NCBI GenBank assembly: GCA_947498455.1
Contig: CANMKK010000032.1
Coordinates: 1-64,000, forward strand
DNA: 64,000 bases
Reading direction: 5' to 3'
Source: an uncultured Aquimarina sp.
Lineage (GTDB): Bacteria > Bacteroidota > Bacteroidia > Flavobacteriales > Flavobacteriaceae
Part shown: positions 8,431 through 17,640 of the stretch, piece by piece
Layout: each line of letters begins with the position of its first letter
Position numbering within the stretch: position 1 is the stretch's first letter
Translations under genes and position numbers: made by a program
The notes under the pieces: generated by a model
The model's input: the letters and a program-made list of their open reading frames with translations, nothing else
Told to the model about the DNA's origin: nothing
The model's database searches: none

Positions 8431-11400
8431 ATGGGTAAAATATTTAAAATTCTACTATGCCTTTTAATTTGGCATACAGGTGCACTCGCTCAATCGGTTA
8501 ATAATTCCGATAAATGTCAAAGTAATCAAGCTCAGGATAAACTTGATAAGCTATTTCCAGAAATGAAGTTAGCAAGAGAAATTAGAAATAAAGAACTTTC
8601 AAAGCAAATTGAAAACAAAGAATACCAGAAATTACCTGTCACTCATACAATACCTATTGTATTTCATATAGTTCATGGTGGAGGAGCAGAAAATGTTACG
8701 GATTCACAAATCCAGGAGGCAGTTAAACTAGTAAACGAAGATTATAACGGTCTTGATGAGGATCGTAACTCTGTTGTTTCTGCTTTTTCTAATATTTATG
8801 CAGATGTTGGTTTTAAATTTGTTTTAGCTCGCTTGGATCCCAATGGAAATCCAACAGACGGTATTACTCGAAATTTAGATAAAAGTAATACTAATCAAAC
8901 CAATGGAGGAGAAGGCGATATGAAAAATAAATATAGATGGCCTAGAGATAAATACCTCAATGTATATGTTATTAGGGCAGCTGGATTAGAAAGTGGTTCC
9001 GCTTGGGCCTATTTACCCGGTGTAAATGAAACTTTTGATGGAGTAGTTTCATCTCATTGGGCAGTCGGAAGGACTGGTACTGCTACACCAACTCATTATA
9101 AGATTATGACACATGAAATTGGTCATTGGGCCAATTTAAATCATACGTTTATTGGTGGATGTACTGGTAATGGAGATAATGTATCAGATACACCACCGTG
9201 TACAACAGGGTCAGGATGTAATTTAACAGATTCTCCTTGCGGTACACTAGCGAATCGTCAAAACTATATGGATTATGGAGATTGTACAGTTATGTTTACA
9301 GAAGGACAAAAATCTAGAATGGTAGCTGCCCTGAATGGCTCAGCAAGTAGCAGAAATAATCTATCTACAACGCAAAATCTAACTGCAACAGGAGTAATAG
9401 GTCAGCCAGTAAGTGCCCTATTCTCAATCGATAAAAATTTCACCACTCCAGGAGGTAGTATTACTTTTAATGAAAAATCAGAAGCAGAAGTAGGAAGCGT
9501 AACTAGCTGGGTTTGGTCTTTCCCAGGAGGAACTCCAAATAGTTTTAATGGAAAAAATCCACCCGCAATAGTGTATAATACATCGGGGGTTTATGATGTA
9601 ACACTTACCGTAGGTAATGGATCTTCGAGTAATACGATTACAAAGAAAGATTATATAAATGTAAGTACCAATATTTATATGCATGATAATACGTTAACCA
9701 TTAATCAGGGAAAATTATATGATGATGCGTTTGATGGTCGCTATTCAGTTAGAGAAGATCATACATTAACATTGTTGCCTAGTGTGAGTGGTGCTAAGAT
9801 TAGCGCAAACTTTACTACTTTTAGATTGTTTAATGAAGGGGCTTGTGGAGCTCCTCTCGATAATGATTTCCTAAAAATATATGATGGACCAAATGATAGC
9901 TCTCCGTTAATAGGAACATATTGTGCCACTAATTCACCAGGTATAATAACTGCAACGAATGCTGATGGTGCACTCACATTTTATTTTCATACTAATGTTT
10001 CTAATAGAGAAGAAGGGTTTGTAGCAGACATTTCAACAACAAATAGCGGAGATACTGAAGCTCCGACAATTCCGATAGGATTGACATCATCAAATATTAC
10101 TCAAACAAGTGTTAATTTAAGTTGGAATGCTTCTACGGATAATGTTGGAGTAACAGGATATGATGTGTATCAAAATGATATTAGTATTGCTACAGTAACA
10201 ACAACCAATACAACAATATCAGGGCTTACCGCGGGAACCACATATAGTTTTAAAGTAAAAGCACGTGATGCTGCAGGAAACACTTCTGATTTTAGTAATG
10301 AAATAAATATAATCACAGATACTAATACTGGAATTACATATTGTGATATGAGTGGTAATAATTCTGCAGATGATTCCATAGCTAATGTTAATTTTGCAGG
10401 GATAAATAATTCATCATCGAATAGTTCCACGGGGTATGAAGATTATGCTTCGATTTCAGGAAATGTTACCAAGGGAGGATCTGAAAATATGAAAGTTACT
10501 ATAGTTGGTTTTCAAGGCGGTACCAATAATGAAGTATATGCATGGTTTGATTGGAATATAGATGGAGATTTCGCAGATGCTGGTGAAAAATTCAGTATAA
10601 CTACGCAAACAAGTGGTATAATTCGGGAATTAGCTATAAGTATACCTACTACAGCTACAACCGGAAGCACAAGGATGCGTATTGTAGTTGGTTATAATGC
10701 TGCTGATGGCGATAGTTCTTGTGGTACCATTAGTTATGGAGAAGTAGAGGATTATACGATCAATGTTACAGGAGGGAATGACCCTACGTGTACAGATGGT
10801 ATCCAGAATGGAGATGAAACGGGAATTGATTGTGGTGGATCGTGTGATCCTTGTCAAGTAGATCCTACGTGTACAGATGGTATTCAGAATGGGGATGAAA
10901 CAGGAATTGATTGCGGGGGTTCTTGTGAGCCTTGCCAGACAAATGTTACTTATTGTTCCGCAACAGGAAATGGTGGACCAGAAGGAGTGTCTAATGTTTC
11001 ATTTACAGGAATTAATAATTCGTCTGTTAGGAATTCTACCGGTTATGATGATTTTACATCTATCTCCGGAAATGTAACCGTAGGAGCGACTTATACACTA
11101 GATGTTGCAATAATTGGTTATAATGGGGGCTCTACTGATGAGATTTATGCATGGTTTGACTGGAATATAGATGGTGATTTTTCGGATGTAGGAGAATCAT
11201 ATACCTTGACTAAAACTACGAATCTTTTAGGGAATGTTTCTATTGATGTTCCACAAACAGCCATAAATGGAGCTACAAGAATGCGTGTATTGGTTTCGTA
11301 TTATGATTCGGAACGAAACCCTTGTGATACGGGTACTAATGACGTGCGTTATGGTGAATATGAAGATTATACAATTGTGGTTAGTGGAGGTTCTGCTAAA

Positions 11401-11667
11401 TCCAATACAACCGATACATTGACTATTGTATATCCTAATCCGTTTATTGATATGGTAACTGTGGATATAGCAAAATTTGATGAAGGAGGCGCTACTTTAC
11501 AAATTTTTGACATTGCAGGGAAAATGATATTACAAAGAAACTATCATAAATACCCAGGTAAAATCAATTTAGGTGAAGTTAAACATTTGGAGTCAGGTAC
11601 TTACTTTATGAGTATACGAACATCTACAAAAACTGAAATTATAAGTATTATAAAAGGTTCTTATTAA
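8431..11667 (+). CDS. Secreted M43-type zinc metalloprotease with PKD, CUB-like, FN3 and GEVED domains and T9SS sorting tail
   Basis: The order is: signal peptide (1-20), propeptide, and an M43/pappalysin-like catalytic domain (about 70-310). The catalytic domain has the zinc site HEIGHWANLNH near residue 228 and the Met-turn NYMDYG near 286. Next come a PKD domain (about 325-410, VTSWVWSFPGG), a CUB-like region (about 420-540), a fibronectin III domain (about 543-630) and a GEVED domain (about 638-780). Two exact-length 27-residue Cys-rich units (CTDGIQNGDETGIDCGGSC) follow, then a second GEVED domain (about 848-990) and a type IX sorting tail (YPNPF...SGTYFMSI). The enzyme should be exported and either anchored at or released from the cell surface to digest protein. 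It is monocistronic, with its own promoter and terminator. Confidence 0.92.
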   Translation: MGKIFKILLCLLIWHTGALAQSVNNSDKCQSNQAQDKLDKLFPEMKLAREIRNKELSKQIENKEYQKLPVTHTIPIVFHIVHGGGAENVTDSQIQEAVKLVNEDYNGLDEDRNSVVSAFSNIYADVGFKFVLARLDPNGNPTDGITRNLDKSNTNQTNGGEGDMKNKYRWPRDKYLNVYVIRAAGLESGSAWAYLPGVNETFDGVVSSHWAVGRTGTATPTHYKIMTHEIGHWANLNHTFIGGCTGNGDNVSDTPPCTTGSGCNLTDSPCGTLANRQNYMDYGDCTVMFTEGQKSRMVAALNGSASSRNNLSTTQNLTATGVIGQPVSALFSIDKNFTTPGGSITFNEKSEAEVGSVTSWVWSFPGGTPNSFNGKNPPAIVYNTSGVYDVTLTVGNGSSSNTITKKDYINVSTNIYMHDNTLTINQGKLYDDAFDGRYSVREDHTLTLLPSVSGAKISANFTTFRLFNEGACGAPLDNDFLKIYDGPNDSSPLIGTYCATNSPGIITATNADGALTFYFHTNVSNREEGFVADISTTNSGDTEAPTIPIGLTSSNITQTSVNLSWNASTDNVGVTGYDVYQNDISIATVTTTNTTISGLTAGTTYSFKVKARDAAGNTSDFSNEINIITDTNTGITYCDMSGNNSADDSIANVNFAGINNSSSNSSTGYEDYASISGNVTKGGSENMKVTIVGFQGGTNNEVYAWFDWNIDGDFADAGEKFSITTQTSGIIRELAISIPTTATTGSTRMRIVVGYNAADGDSSCGTISYGEVEDYTINVTGGNDPTCTDGIQNGDETGIDCGGSCDPCQVDPTCTDGIQNGDETGIDCGGSCEPCQTNVTYCSATGNGGPEGVSNVSFTGINNSSVRNSTGYDDFTSISGNVTVGATYTLDVAIIGYNGGSTDEIYAWFDWNIDGDFSDVGESYTLTKTTNLLGNVSIDVPQTAINGATRMRVLVSYYDSERNPCDTGTNDVRYGEYEDYTIVVSGGSAKSNTTDTLTIVYPNPFIDMVTVDIAKFDEGGATLQIFDIAGKMILQRNYHKYPGKINLGEVKHLESGTYFMSIRTSTKTEIISIIKGSY
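10780..10941 (+). repeat. In-frame tandem repeat, 2 x 81 bp
   Basis: Two adjacent 81-base units (10780-10860 and 10861-10941) encode the same 27-residue Cys-rich linker, beginning DPTCTDGIQNGD. Differences are mostly silent third-position changes. The unit joins the two GEVED domains. Confidence 0.9.
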
Positions 11668-11684
11668 TATATAATTGAATTTCT

Positions 11685-11719
11685 AATCCCGACTGATGGT
11701 TATTTGTCGGGATTTTTTT
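11685..11719 (+). terminator. Terminator after the metalloprotease gene
   Basis: ATCCCGAC at 11686-11693 pairs with GTCGGGAT at 11706-11713, followed by a run of T. It lies 18 bases after the stop. Confidence 0.85.
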
Positions 11720-11853
11720 ATTGATTATCACAAACTGAAGGTAAATTTTTTATCCTTTGTTTAAGTAGCATTAAAAAAATAAATAAAACCAATTTTTTAT
11801 TTAAAATGAATAAAATGAGTATATTAGGTATTAAAACTTATTACCAGTATATT

Positions 11854-12069
11854 ATGAAAAAAATACTATTAGCCGCTGTATTCATTGGCATTTTTGGAAT
11901 GTCATGTGTAGATAAAAAAGCGGAACAAGAAGAAAAAGAAGCTACAGAGCTCAACGAAAAAATTGAGGCTATTGATAAGGAAGCTAACCAAACTACGCAA
12001 GAGTTAGAGTCTTTAGAACAGGAAGCGAAAGAATTAGACAAAAGCTTAAACGAATTAGATAATCTTTAA
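11854..12069 (+). CDS. Small coiled-coil lipoprotein
   Basis: A 71-residue product starts MKKILLAAVFIGIFGMSC, a short lipoprotein signal with the Cys as residue 18. The rest is almost entirely Glu/Lys/Leu/Gln in a heptad-like pattern, predicting one long helix anchored to a membrane, in the style of Lpp-like or spacer lipoproteins. An upstream in-frame ATG at 11806 is rejected because it would bury the signal peptide. The next gene follows after 10 bases, and both encode Lys/Glu-rich envelope helices, so they are probably cotranscribed. The function is unknown. Confidence 0.65.
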   Translation: MKKILLAAVFIGIFGMSCVDKKAEQEEKEATELNEKIEAIDKEANQTTQELESLEQEAKELDKSLNELDNL

Positions 12070-12079
12070 AACAGCTGCC

Positions 12080-12787
12080 ATGAATTTTTTAAAACACATA
12101 CTCATTATTATGTTAGTTGGTTCTATAGGAATTGCTAATGCACAACAGTCTAAAGAAAAAGAAGCCATTAAAGAAAGAAAAGAAAAGGTTAAGAAGGGGC
12201 AAAAGGAAAAAATAAAGGCAGATCGAAAAGCATTAAAGGAGCAGAAAGAAGAATTAAAAGCTAAAAAAGGAGAGATTAAAGAAGCTAAAAAAGAATTGAA
12301 AGAAGGCAGGAAAGCTATTTTAGGAGAACACCATGAAAAAATGAAGGGAATGACAAAAGACGAAAAGAAGGCATACCTCAATGATCATCCTGAATTAAAG
12401 GAAAAACTTACTGCTTATAAAGGATCCGTAAAGGAAAAAAGAAAAGAACTAAAAGTCAAACAAGCAGAATTTAAGAATGAAAAAGCTACAGTTGTTCAAA
12501 ATTCTATCGAAGTAAAAAAAGAGAAGTTGGCTTTTTATGAAAACAGTACTACCAAAGGAGCCGAAAAAGTTCAAAGAACTAAAGATCGTTTAGCTGCTCA
12601 AAAGGAATCAGGAGAAATAACAGAGGAACAATATAATGAGAAGATCGCTAAGGTTGCTAAAGTAGAAGAAAGATTACAAAAACATAAAGAAAAACTTACT
12701 AGGGTTAAATCCAACCTTAAGAAAAGCGAAGAGAAGCTCATTAAACTTGCTGCAAAAAAAGAAGAAAAAGAGTCTAAACAGGATTAA
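12080..12787 (+). CDS. Secreted Lys/Glu-rich coiled-coil protein
   Basis: A signal peptide (ILIIMLVGSIGIANAQ) is followed by about 210 residues dominated by Lys, Glu and Ala, with repeated KEKxKA-type and KAKKGEIKEAKKEL-type heptads. This predicts a long periplasmic coiled coil. A short break around HHEKMKGMTKDEKKAYLNDHPELKEKL may be a hinge. No enzyme motif is seen. It is the second gene of a two-gene unit with the small lipoprotein. Similar low-complexity proteins are common in Bacteroidota, and I know no assigned function. Confidence 0.6.
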   Translation: MNFLKHILIIMLVGSIGIANAQQSKEKEAIKERKEKVKKGQKEKIKADRKALKEQKEELKAKKGEIKEAKKELKEGRKAILGEHHEKMKGMTKDEKKAYLNDHPELKEKLTAYKGSVKEKRKELKVKQAEFKNEKATVVQNSIEVKKEKLAFYENSTTKGAEKVQRTKDRLAAQKESGEITEEQYNEKIAKVAKVEERLQKHKEKLTRVKSNLKKSEEKLIKLAAKKEEKESKQD

Positions 12788-12878
12788 TCATTGATATGTA
12801 TAACGGCCTCCATGATGTTTCATAGATACATCAAATTTTTAATGTTGATAATTTAATTGTACTTAGAAAAATATTTTC

Positions 12879-12930
12879 TAATAAGTATATGAAGTATTTT
12901 TCTAGGTACAAATACTTCATATACTTATTA
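12879..12930. repeat. Perfect 21-bp inverted repeat
   Basis: TAATAAGTATATGAAGTATTT at 12879-12899 (one base longer arm than the 20-base core) is mirrored by its exact reverse complement at 12910-12930, with a 10-base spacer. AATAAGTATAT recurs once more at 12976-12986. It could be a strong hairpin or an operator. It lies 90 bases after the coiled-coil gene and 190 bases before the POT-like transporter. Confidence 0.7.
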
Positions 12931-12945
12931 AATCAAAAAGATTAG

Positions 12946-12970
12946 AAAAGTTTCCATTTGGGGACTTTTT
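12946..12970 (+). terminator. Terminator-like hairpin
   Basis: AAAAGTTTCC at 12946-12955 pairs with GGGGACTTTT at 12960-12969 using two G-T pairs and a four-base loop, then T. It probably closes the two-gene unit ending at 12787. Confidence 0.5.
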
Positions 12971-13118
12971 GCTTTAATAAGTATATTTTATATAAAAACG
13001 TCTATTTTATAGGTAACAAACCTCATACTTACGATACTAACTAATAAATGTATTTAGATTTGTGGATTATCTAAATATAATAGCATATAAAACATAATTT
13101 ACCAATCTAAGAAGATTA

Positions 13119-14330
13119 ATGGATAGAATTCAAAGCCAAAAACATAATATAGGGACTTTTTACTACGGTTTGTCAATAATGCTTGAAAGAGCATCTCATT
13201 ATGGTCTTCGTTCTTTAATTGTTCTTTATATGACTGGAGAAGTCCTTAAAATGAATAATTCTAAAGCATTTGGTATTTACGGTTTAGTGATGGGTTCATT
13301 AGTATTTTTTCAAATTTTTGGAGCACTGTTAGGAGATTTACTAATTGGAAATAGAAGATCAATTATTATTGGTGGCATTATTCAAGTGATTGGAGCATTT
13401 TGCTTAGGTGTTCCTTCAACTATTGGGTTTTACATAGGGATATTTCTTATTGTTCTTGGTAGTGGATTCTTTACACCAAATATTATTTCTAATTTCGGAA
13501 AATTATATTTGAACAAGGAGAGAATATTAGATTCAGGATTTACAATTTTTTATTTAATGGTAAATTTGGGTTCTTTTCTTGGTGTTTTATTAATAGGATA
13601 TTTAGGAGAAAAATTTGGCTATAATATAGGATTTATTATATCTGGAATACTAATGTCATTTTCTATAATTCCTGTAATAGTCTCAAAAGAATTGATTTCA
13701 AAGAAAATTGAAAGGAATGAATTATCGATAAACAAAAAAGTATTGTGTATTGGTATTATTTTTATCGCTATTGGAATTTTTTGGAGTATCTATGAAATAG
13801 TTAACATTCGATTTTTTGATGTACAATTAAAACTCAGCCAAATTTCATCTTTAGATATTCCTAAAAGTTTTTGGAATTCTTTTAATACTATTTTTATAGT
13901 ACCAATAAGTTTAATTGCAATTATTTTATGGAGATATTTCTACAGCTCTCAATTTTTTAAATTAATGCTAGGATTTATTTTTGCAGTAATATCATTTGTA
14001 ATATTATTACTTATTCCAGAAGCTCCTACTGAACAACATACATTGATGTATTTTATATCACTATTTTTCTTTGGAATTTCAGAAATTCATATTGCACCAA
14101 TGCTTTATTCAATACTTACAAAATATGCCAACCCAAAATATTTGGCAATTTTGATAAGCTTAGCATTTTTACCAACAAGAGTGATCTCTTTAGTTTTTGG
14201 TTTGTTTAATAATATATTTTATGATAATCCTACATTAGGCTTGAAATTTGGAATAATTACCATGGTAATTGTTTCTGTTGGATTTATTGGATATTGTATT
14301 ATTAAAAAAAAAATAATGAGATTACTTTAG
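13119..14330 (+). CDS. POT/MFS-type transporter
   Basis: The 403-residue membrane protein has about 11-12 helices. Near the N-terminus, SIMLERASHYGLRSLIVLYMT matches the opening motif of proton-dependent oligopeptide transporters (E-R-x-x-x-Y-G-x-R). The helix 4-5 region (GSGFFTPNIISNFGKLY) fits the same family. It is shorter than usual POT proteins (450-500 residues), lacking the two extra central helices of many bacterial members. A role in peptide or small-molecule uptake is likely, but the substrate is uncertain. The gene stands alone. Confidence 0.7.
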   Translation: MDRIQSQKHNIGTFYYGLSIMLERASHYGLRSLIVLYMTGEVLKMNNSKAFGIYGLVMGSLVFFQIFGALLGDLLIGNRRSIIIGGIIQVIGAFCLGVPSTIGFYIGIFLIVLGSGFFTPNIISNFGKLYLNKERILDSGFTIFYLMVNLGSFLGVLLIGYLGEKFGYNIGFIISGILMSFSIIPVIVSKELISKKIERNELSINKKVLCIGIIFIAIGIFWSIYEIVNIRFFDVQLKLSQISSLDIPKSFWNSFNTIFIVPISLIAIILWRYFYSSQFFKLMLGFIFAVISFVILLLIPEAPTEQHTLMYFISLFFFGISEIHIAPMLYSILTKYANPKYLAILISLAFLPTRVISLVFGLFNNIFYDNPTLGLKFGIITMVIVSVGFIGYCIIKKKIMRLL

Positions 14331-14463
14331 TATTTAGATAGATTAAAATGATCCATCGAAGTACCAATGTATAGTATCGAAATAATATTGAAAGGGAGAA
14401 ACTTTTTACAAAAAAGGAAGTAACTTGTGGATTGTTATAACTTTGTATCATTAATCATACAAA

Positions 14464-15306
14464 ATGAAAAAAGAGTTTCTTAACTATACCTTTATAATTA
14501 TTGGTTGTGCTTTTATGGCGTTTGGAGTTGTAGGTTTCTTAAGCCCTAATAATATAGCAATGGGAGGTACAGGAGGTTTGGCTATTATTTTTAATAGCAT
14601 TTTCGAAATCTCCATAGGTATTTTGTTTGCCACCATAAATATTCCGTTATTACTAGTAAGTATTAAATATTTGGGAAAGTATTTTGCTATAAAAAGTACA
14701 ATAGCCATTTTAGTAACCAGTATATTGATAGATGTATTTTCGCAGTTTATAGGATTACCTTCTTTGAGTAATCAACTGTTATTAGCGACATTATATGGAG
14801 GTGTATCTGTTGGAGCTGGAATTGGTTTTATATTTAAAGGCGGTGGTTCAGCTGGTGGAGGAACTATTATAGCACGAATTATCACAGCCAAAACTTCTCT
14901 AAAAACAGGAACAGTAATTCTTATTCTGGATGCTATTGTTATTGTGGCTACAGGAATTGTGTTTAAGGATGTAGAGCTTGCATTATGGAGTATGATTAGC
15001 ATTTTTACTACAACAAAATTAATTGATATTATTTTAACCGGGCGTCCTAATGAGCGAATTATACATATTTCTTCAAGTAATAACTTAGATAAAATTGGTT
15101 TGTTAATCAATGAGAAAATTGGTGTAAATGGGACATTAATACGAGGTAATAATCTAAGCTTAACACAGGAGAAGTTTATAATTTTCGTTACAGTACCGGT
15201 AAATAGACTTAATCTATTAAAACAAATAATACAATCAGAAGATAAGGAGGCAAAAATGATCGTAATAGATGCTTCTGAAATGTTAGGAACTAAATTTTTG
15301 AATTAG
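14464..15306 (+). CDS. YitT-family membrane protein (DUF161 + DUF2179)
   Basis: Five to six helices fill residues 1-190, including the family block SPNNIAMGGTGGLAIIFNSIFEISIG and a Gly-rich FKGGGSAGGGTIIARII. A C-terminal cytoplasmic ferredoxin-like DUF2179 domain (about 200-278) ends in VIDASEMLGTKF. The general make-up and the 280-residue length are those of YitT proteins, whose transport role is not settled. The gene stands alone. Confidence 0.88.
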   Translation: MKKEFLNYTFIIIGCAFMAFGVVGFLSPNNIAMGGTGGLAIIFNSIFEISIGILFATINIPLLLVSIKYLGKYFAIKSTIAILVTSILIDVFSQFIGLPSLSNQLLLATLYGGVSVGAGIGFIFKGGGSAGGGTIIARIITAKTSLKTGTVILILDAIVIVATGIVFKDVELALWSMISIFTTTKLIDIILTGRPNERIIHISSSNNLDKIGLLINEKIGVNGTLIRGNNLSLTQEKFIIFVTVPVNRLNLLKQIIQSEDKEAKMIVIDASEMLGTKFLN

Positions 15307-15660
15307 CTTGAAGTTACATCGCTAGCATCCGAAAGTTTACTACGAAATTGTTTTGAAAATAATCGATAATAATGTAAAGTGTTAACAGTGAGTATGTTTT
15401 TGTTTTTAAAACTTGATCATTATGTTATTTGCCTAAGAAGATAATTTCTTTATTACTAACACATACACGCTCGCATATAAAGGAATCTCGGCATGTTTCA
15501 GTCATTTTTCAAAAGATTTAGAATGCCAGTGATATTATATGAATTGTTGAGTAGTTTTAATCCATAAAGGTCAAAAACACGTATTTATACTCTATATATG
15601 CGACTATAATATTTTTTAAATTACACATACTATGTACTATTTAAAAAATGATCAATAATC
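15307..15660. promoter_or_regulatory. Region upstream of lodA-like gene with an 11-bp inverted repeat
   Basis: ATTTTTTAAAT at 15611-15621 and its exact reverse complement at 15639-15649 straddle the sequence 12-50 bases before the lodA-like ATG. This is a possible operator, although AT-rich palindromes also arise by chance. No gene is visible in the remaining 300 bases. Confidence 0.3.
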
Positions 15661-17640
15661 ATGAAAATTAACAATATTAGCCATGTTGCTATTTATCCAC
15701 CTCTTGGAATAGCAAGAATAGGAAATTCACCAACATATTTTTTAGCCTCAGAACAACCAGGGATATCAGAAGTTCCTAAAGGAGGCTATAAAGATGATAT
15801 GGGGCGTATCAAAAAGGAAGTAGCTCGTTTTAGGATATATGCCTTTGATAAGAATGGAGAGGTACTTGGCGAATTAACAGCCAATGAAGCAAAAATAGAA
15901 TGGAGGGCTCAGGTTGCTAATGTAAAACCAGCTTGGTATGAGTTTAATAATGCAATGGATCTAGGTAAAAAATATGCAATACCTTCTATTCGAAGAAATA
16001 AGGATGTAATAGGTGGATATAGAGAGCAATTGGCTATCAAACCAAGTCCTAAATCTATTTCAGGCATAAATATATGTGATACACAACATAATTTTGATGA
16101 TGGAAAGTTTTACGGAACTAATGTAGATCTTGGTCATATAGAAACTGATGAAGCAGGAAGGTTACTGTTTTTTGCTGGTAATGGAGATGCTCAATCACAT
16201 GACAATAAACCGATTACTACATTTGCAAATAATAATGGTTGGCACGATGATACCTGCGATGGAGTTATTCGAGCTACAGTGACTTTAAATTCAAAAGAAT
16301 TTGAGGCAAAACCTGCCATGGTGGCTGTTACACCTCCCAATTTTGGTCAGGGGTTATATGGGGTGGTAACTATGAATGATGTGGTTGAAAATTTGTTCAT
16401 TCAGCAAATGGGATACCCTGATAGATCAAAAACAGGTGTAGAATTCTGGAGAGATATTTATCCTATTTTAGAGCGTATGACTAATACGCAATGGGTAAAT
16501 GTTGGTTTTTTTATGTTATTTGGCAAAAATTCTCCTTCTGATTTTACAAATCCAAAAGTAGTAGATTTACTAAAAGATCCAAGTGATAGCTCAAAATATC
16601 ATCGAGAACGAGTTTTTAAATGGTTTAGAAACCCTGAATCTACAGAATATACACCAGAAAAAGTTCCTCCTTTTTATGGAGATGGATTTGGTGATTATTC
16701 CAATATTGCTTTGGATGATTTACCAATTACTGTGACCCAATATAACCGTTTAAAACAATGGAGCGAAGGAGATTTTATAACCGGAATGCCTAGAACATCT
16801 AAACCTTTTGAAGAGCTTTCACCTTTAGAACAAATTAATGCATTAAATCAAGCTTCACTAGAAGATTGTTTAGGAGGACCATTTCATCCTGGTATTGAAC
16901 TCACATGGACTATGCGTTTAAAAAGTATGTGGGAGGAACCTTATCGATTAAAAGTACTAGCTGAAGGGGAACAAATACCATTAGATTTTGGTGATGTGTT
17001 AACTCCAGAAATAGCTTTAGCCGATGACGGTCCTTTTTCTGTAAACGGTCCAGGCTCTTTAACACGATGGATGGGAGTACCTTGGCAAACCGATGAAGCT
17101 AGTTGTCTATCTGGATATACAACTTCTACCTATTTACCACTACCTTCATTTTGGGCAGCTAGAGTACCTAATCAAGTATTGGCCGAGGATGGTTATTTAC
17201 GAATGCAAGCCGGAAATGTAAATATAGCTCAGCGATTAAAACACTTCGATTATAGACAGGATTGGTTAAGAGATATTGAATCGGATCATCTGCAACGCCT
17301 AAAAAACATGGTGGAAGAATGGCATCATCTAGGAATAATTACAAAACAAGAGGCTCCAATTACGAATAATAATGATGGTTTTTTACCAGAGATATCTTGG
17401 GTAGAAAAAGGTAGAAATTTTGATGAAGGAGATCCAGACCCAACTTTTGCTCAAGTATTATATGCAGAAGGTGATAAAGAATCTATTTTAAAAATAGAGG
17501 AATTGGATTCTATCGGTACTGTTGGTGAAAAGTTTTTAGTTACAAGTCTTAAAGATGCAGCCAATAAAGTAGCAGAGATAAGGGCGGAATCTCCAAAAAC
17601 TACTCGAAAAAGAAGAACATTGCGACGTGATGAACGCTAA
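15661..17640 (+). CDS. LodA/GoxA-like quinone-cofactor amino-acid oxidase
   Basis: LodA-family enzymes oxidise the amino group of amino acids (lysine, glycine and others), releasing ammonia and hydrogen peroxide. They use a cysteine tryptophylquinone built from their own residues. The family N-terminus is present (VAIYPPLGIARIGNSP), as are VTPPNFGQG and GGPFHPGIELTW. The cofactor pair is visible: WQTDEASCLSGY (Asp four residues before the Cys, both conserved) and LPSFWAARVPNQ with the Trp. Length (659 residues) is normal. No signal peptide is seen, as is usual for LodA. The next gene overlaps it by 11 bases and encodes the matching flavoprotein. The substrate cannot be told from sequence. Confidence 0.9.
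   Translation: MKINNISHVAIYPPLGIARIGNSPTYFLASEQPGISEVPKGGYKDDMGRIKKEVARFRIYAFDKNGEVLGELTANEAKIEWRAQVANVKPAWYEFNNAMDLGKKYAIPSIRRNKDVIGGYREQLAIKPSPKSISGINICDTQHNFDDGKFYGTNVDLGHIETDEAGRLLFFAGNGDAQSHDNKPITTFANNNGWHDDTCDGVIRATVTLNSKEFEAKPAMVAVTPPNFGQGLYGVVTMNDVVENLFIQQMGYPDRSKTGVEFWRDIYPILERMTNTQWVNVGFFMLFGKNSPSDFTNPKVVDLLKDPSDSSKYHRERVFKWFRNPESTEYTPEKVPPFYGDGFGDYSNIALDDLPITVTQYNRLKQWSEGDFITGMPRTSKPFEELSPLEQINALNQASLEDCLGGPFHPGIELTWTMRLKSMWEEPYRLKVLAEGEQIPLDFGDVLTPEIALADDGPFSVNGPGSLTRWMGVPWQTDEASCLSGYTTSTYLPLPSFWAARVPNQVLAEDGYLRMQAGNVNIAQRLKHFDYRQDWLRDIESDHLQRLKNMVEEWHHLGIITKQEAPITNNNDGFLPEISWVEKGRNFDEGDPDPTFAQVLYAEGDKESILKIEELDSIGTVGEKFLVTSLKDAANKVAEIRAESPKTTRKRRTLRRDER

Noticed and set aside
12055..12381. 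108-codon minus-strand frame opposite the coiled-coil gene
   Set aside because: It is the mirror of a Lys/Glu-rich gene, which always gives a Phe/Ser/Leu-rich reverse frame.
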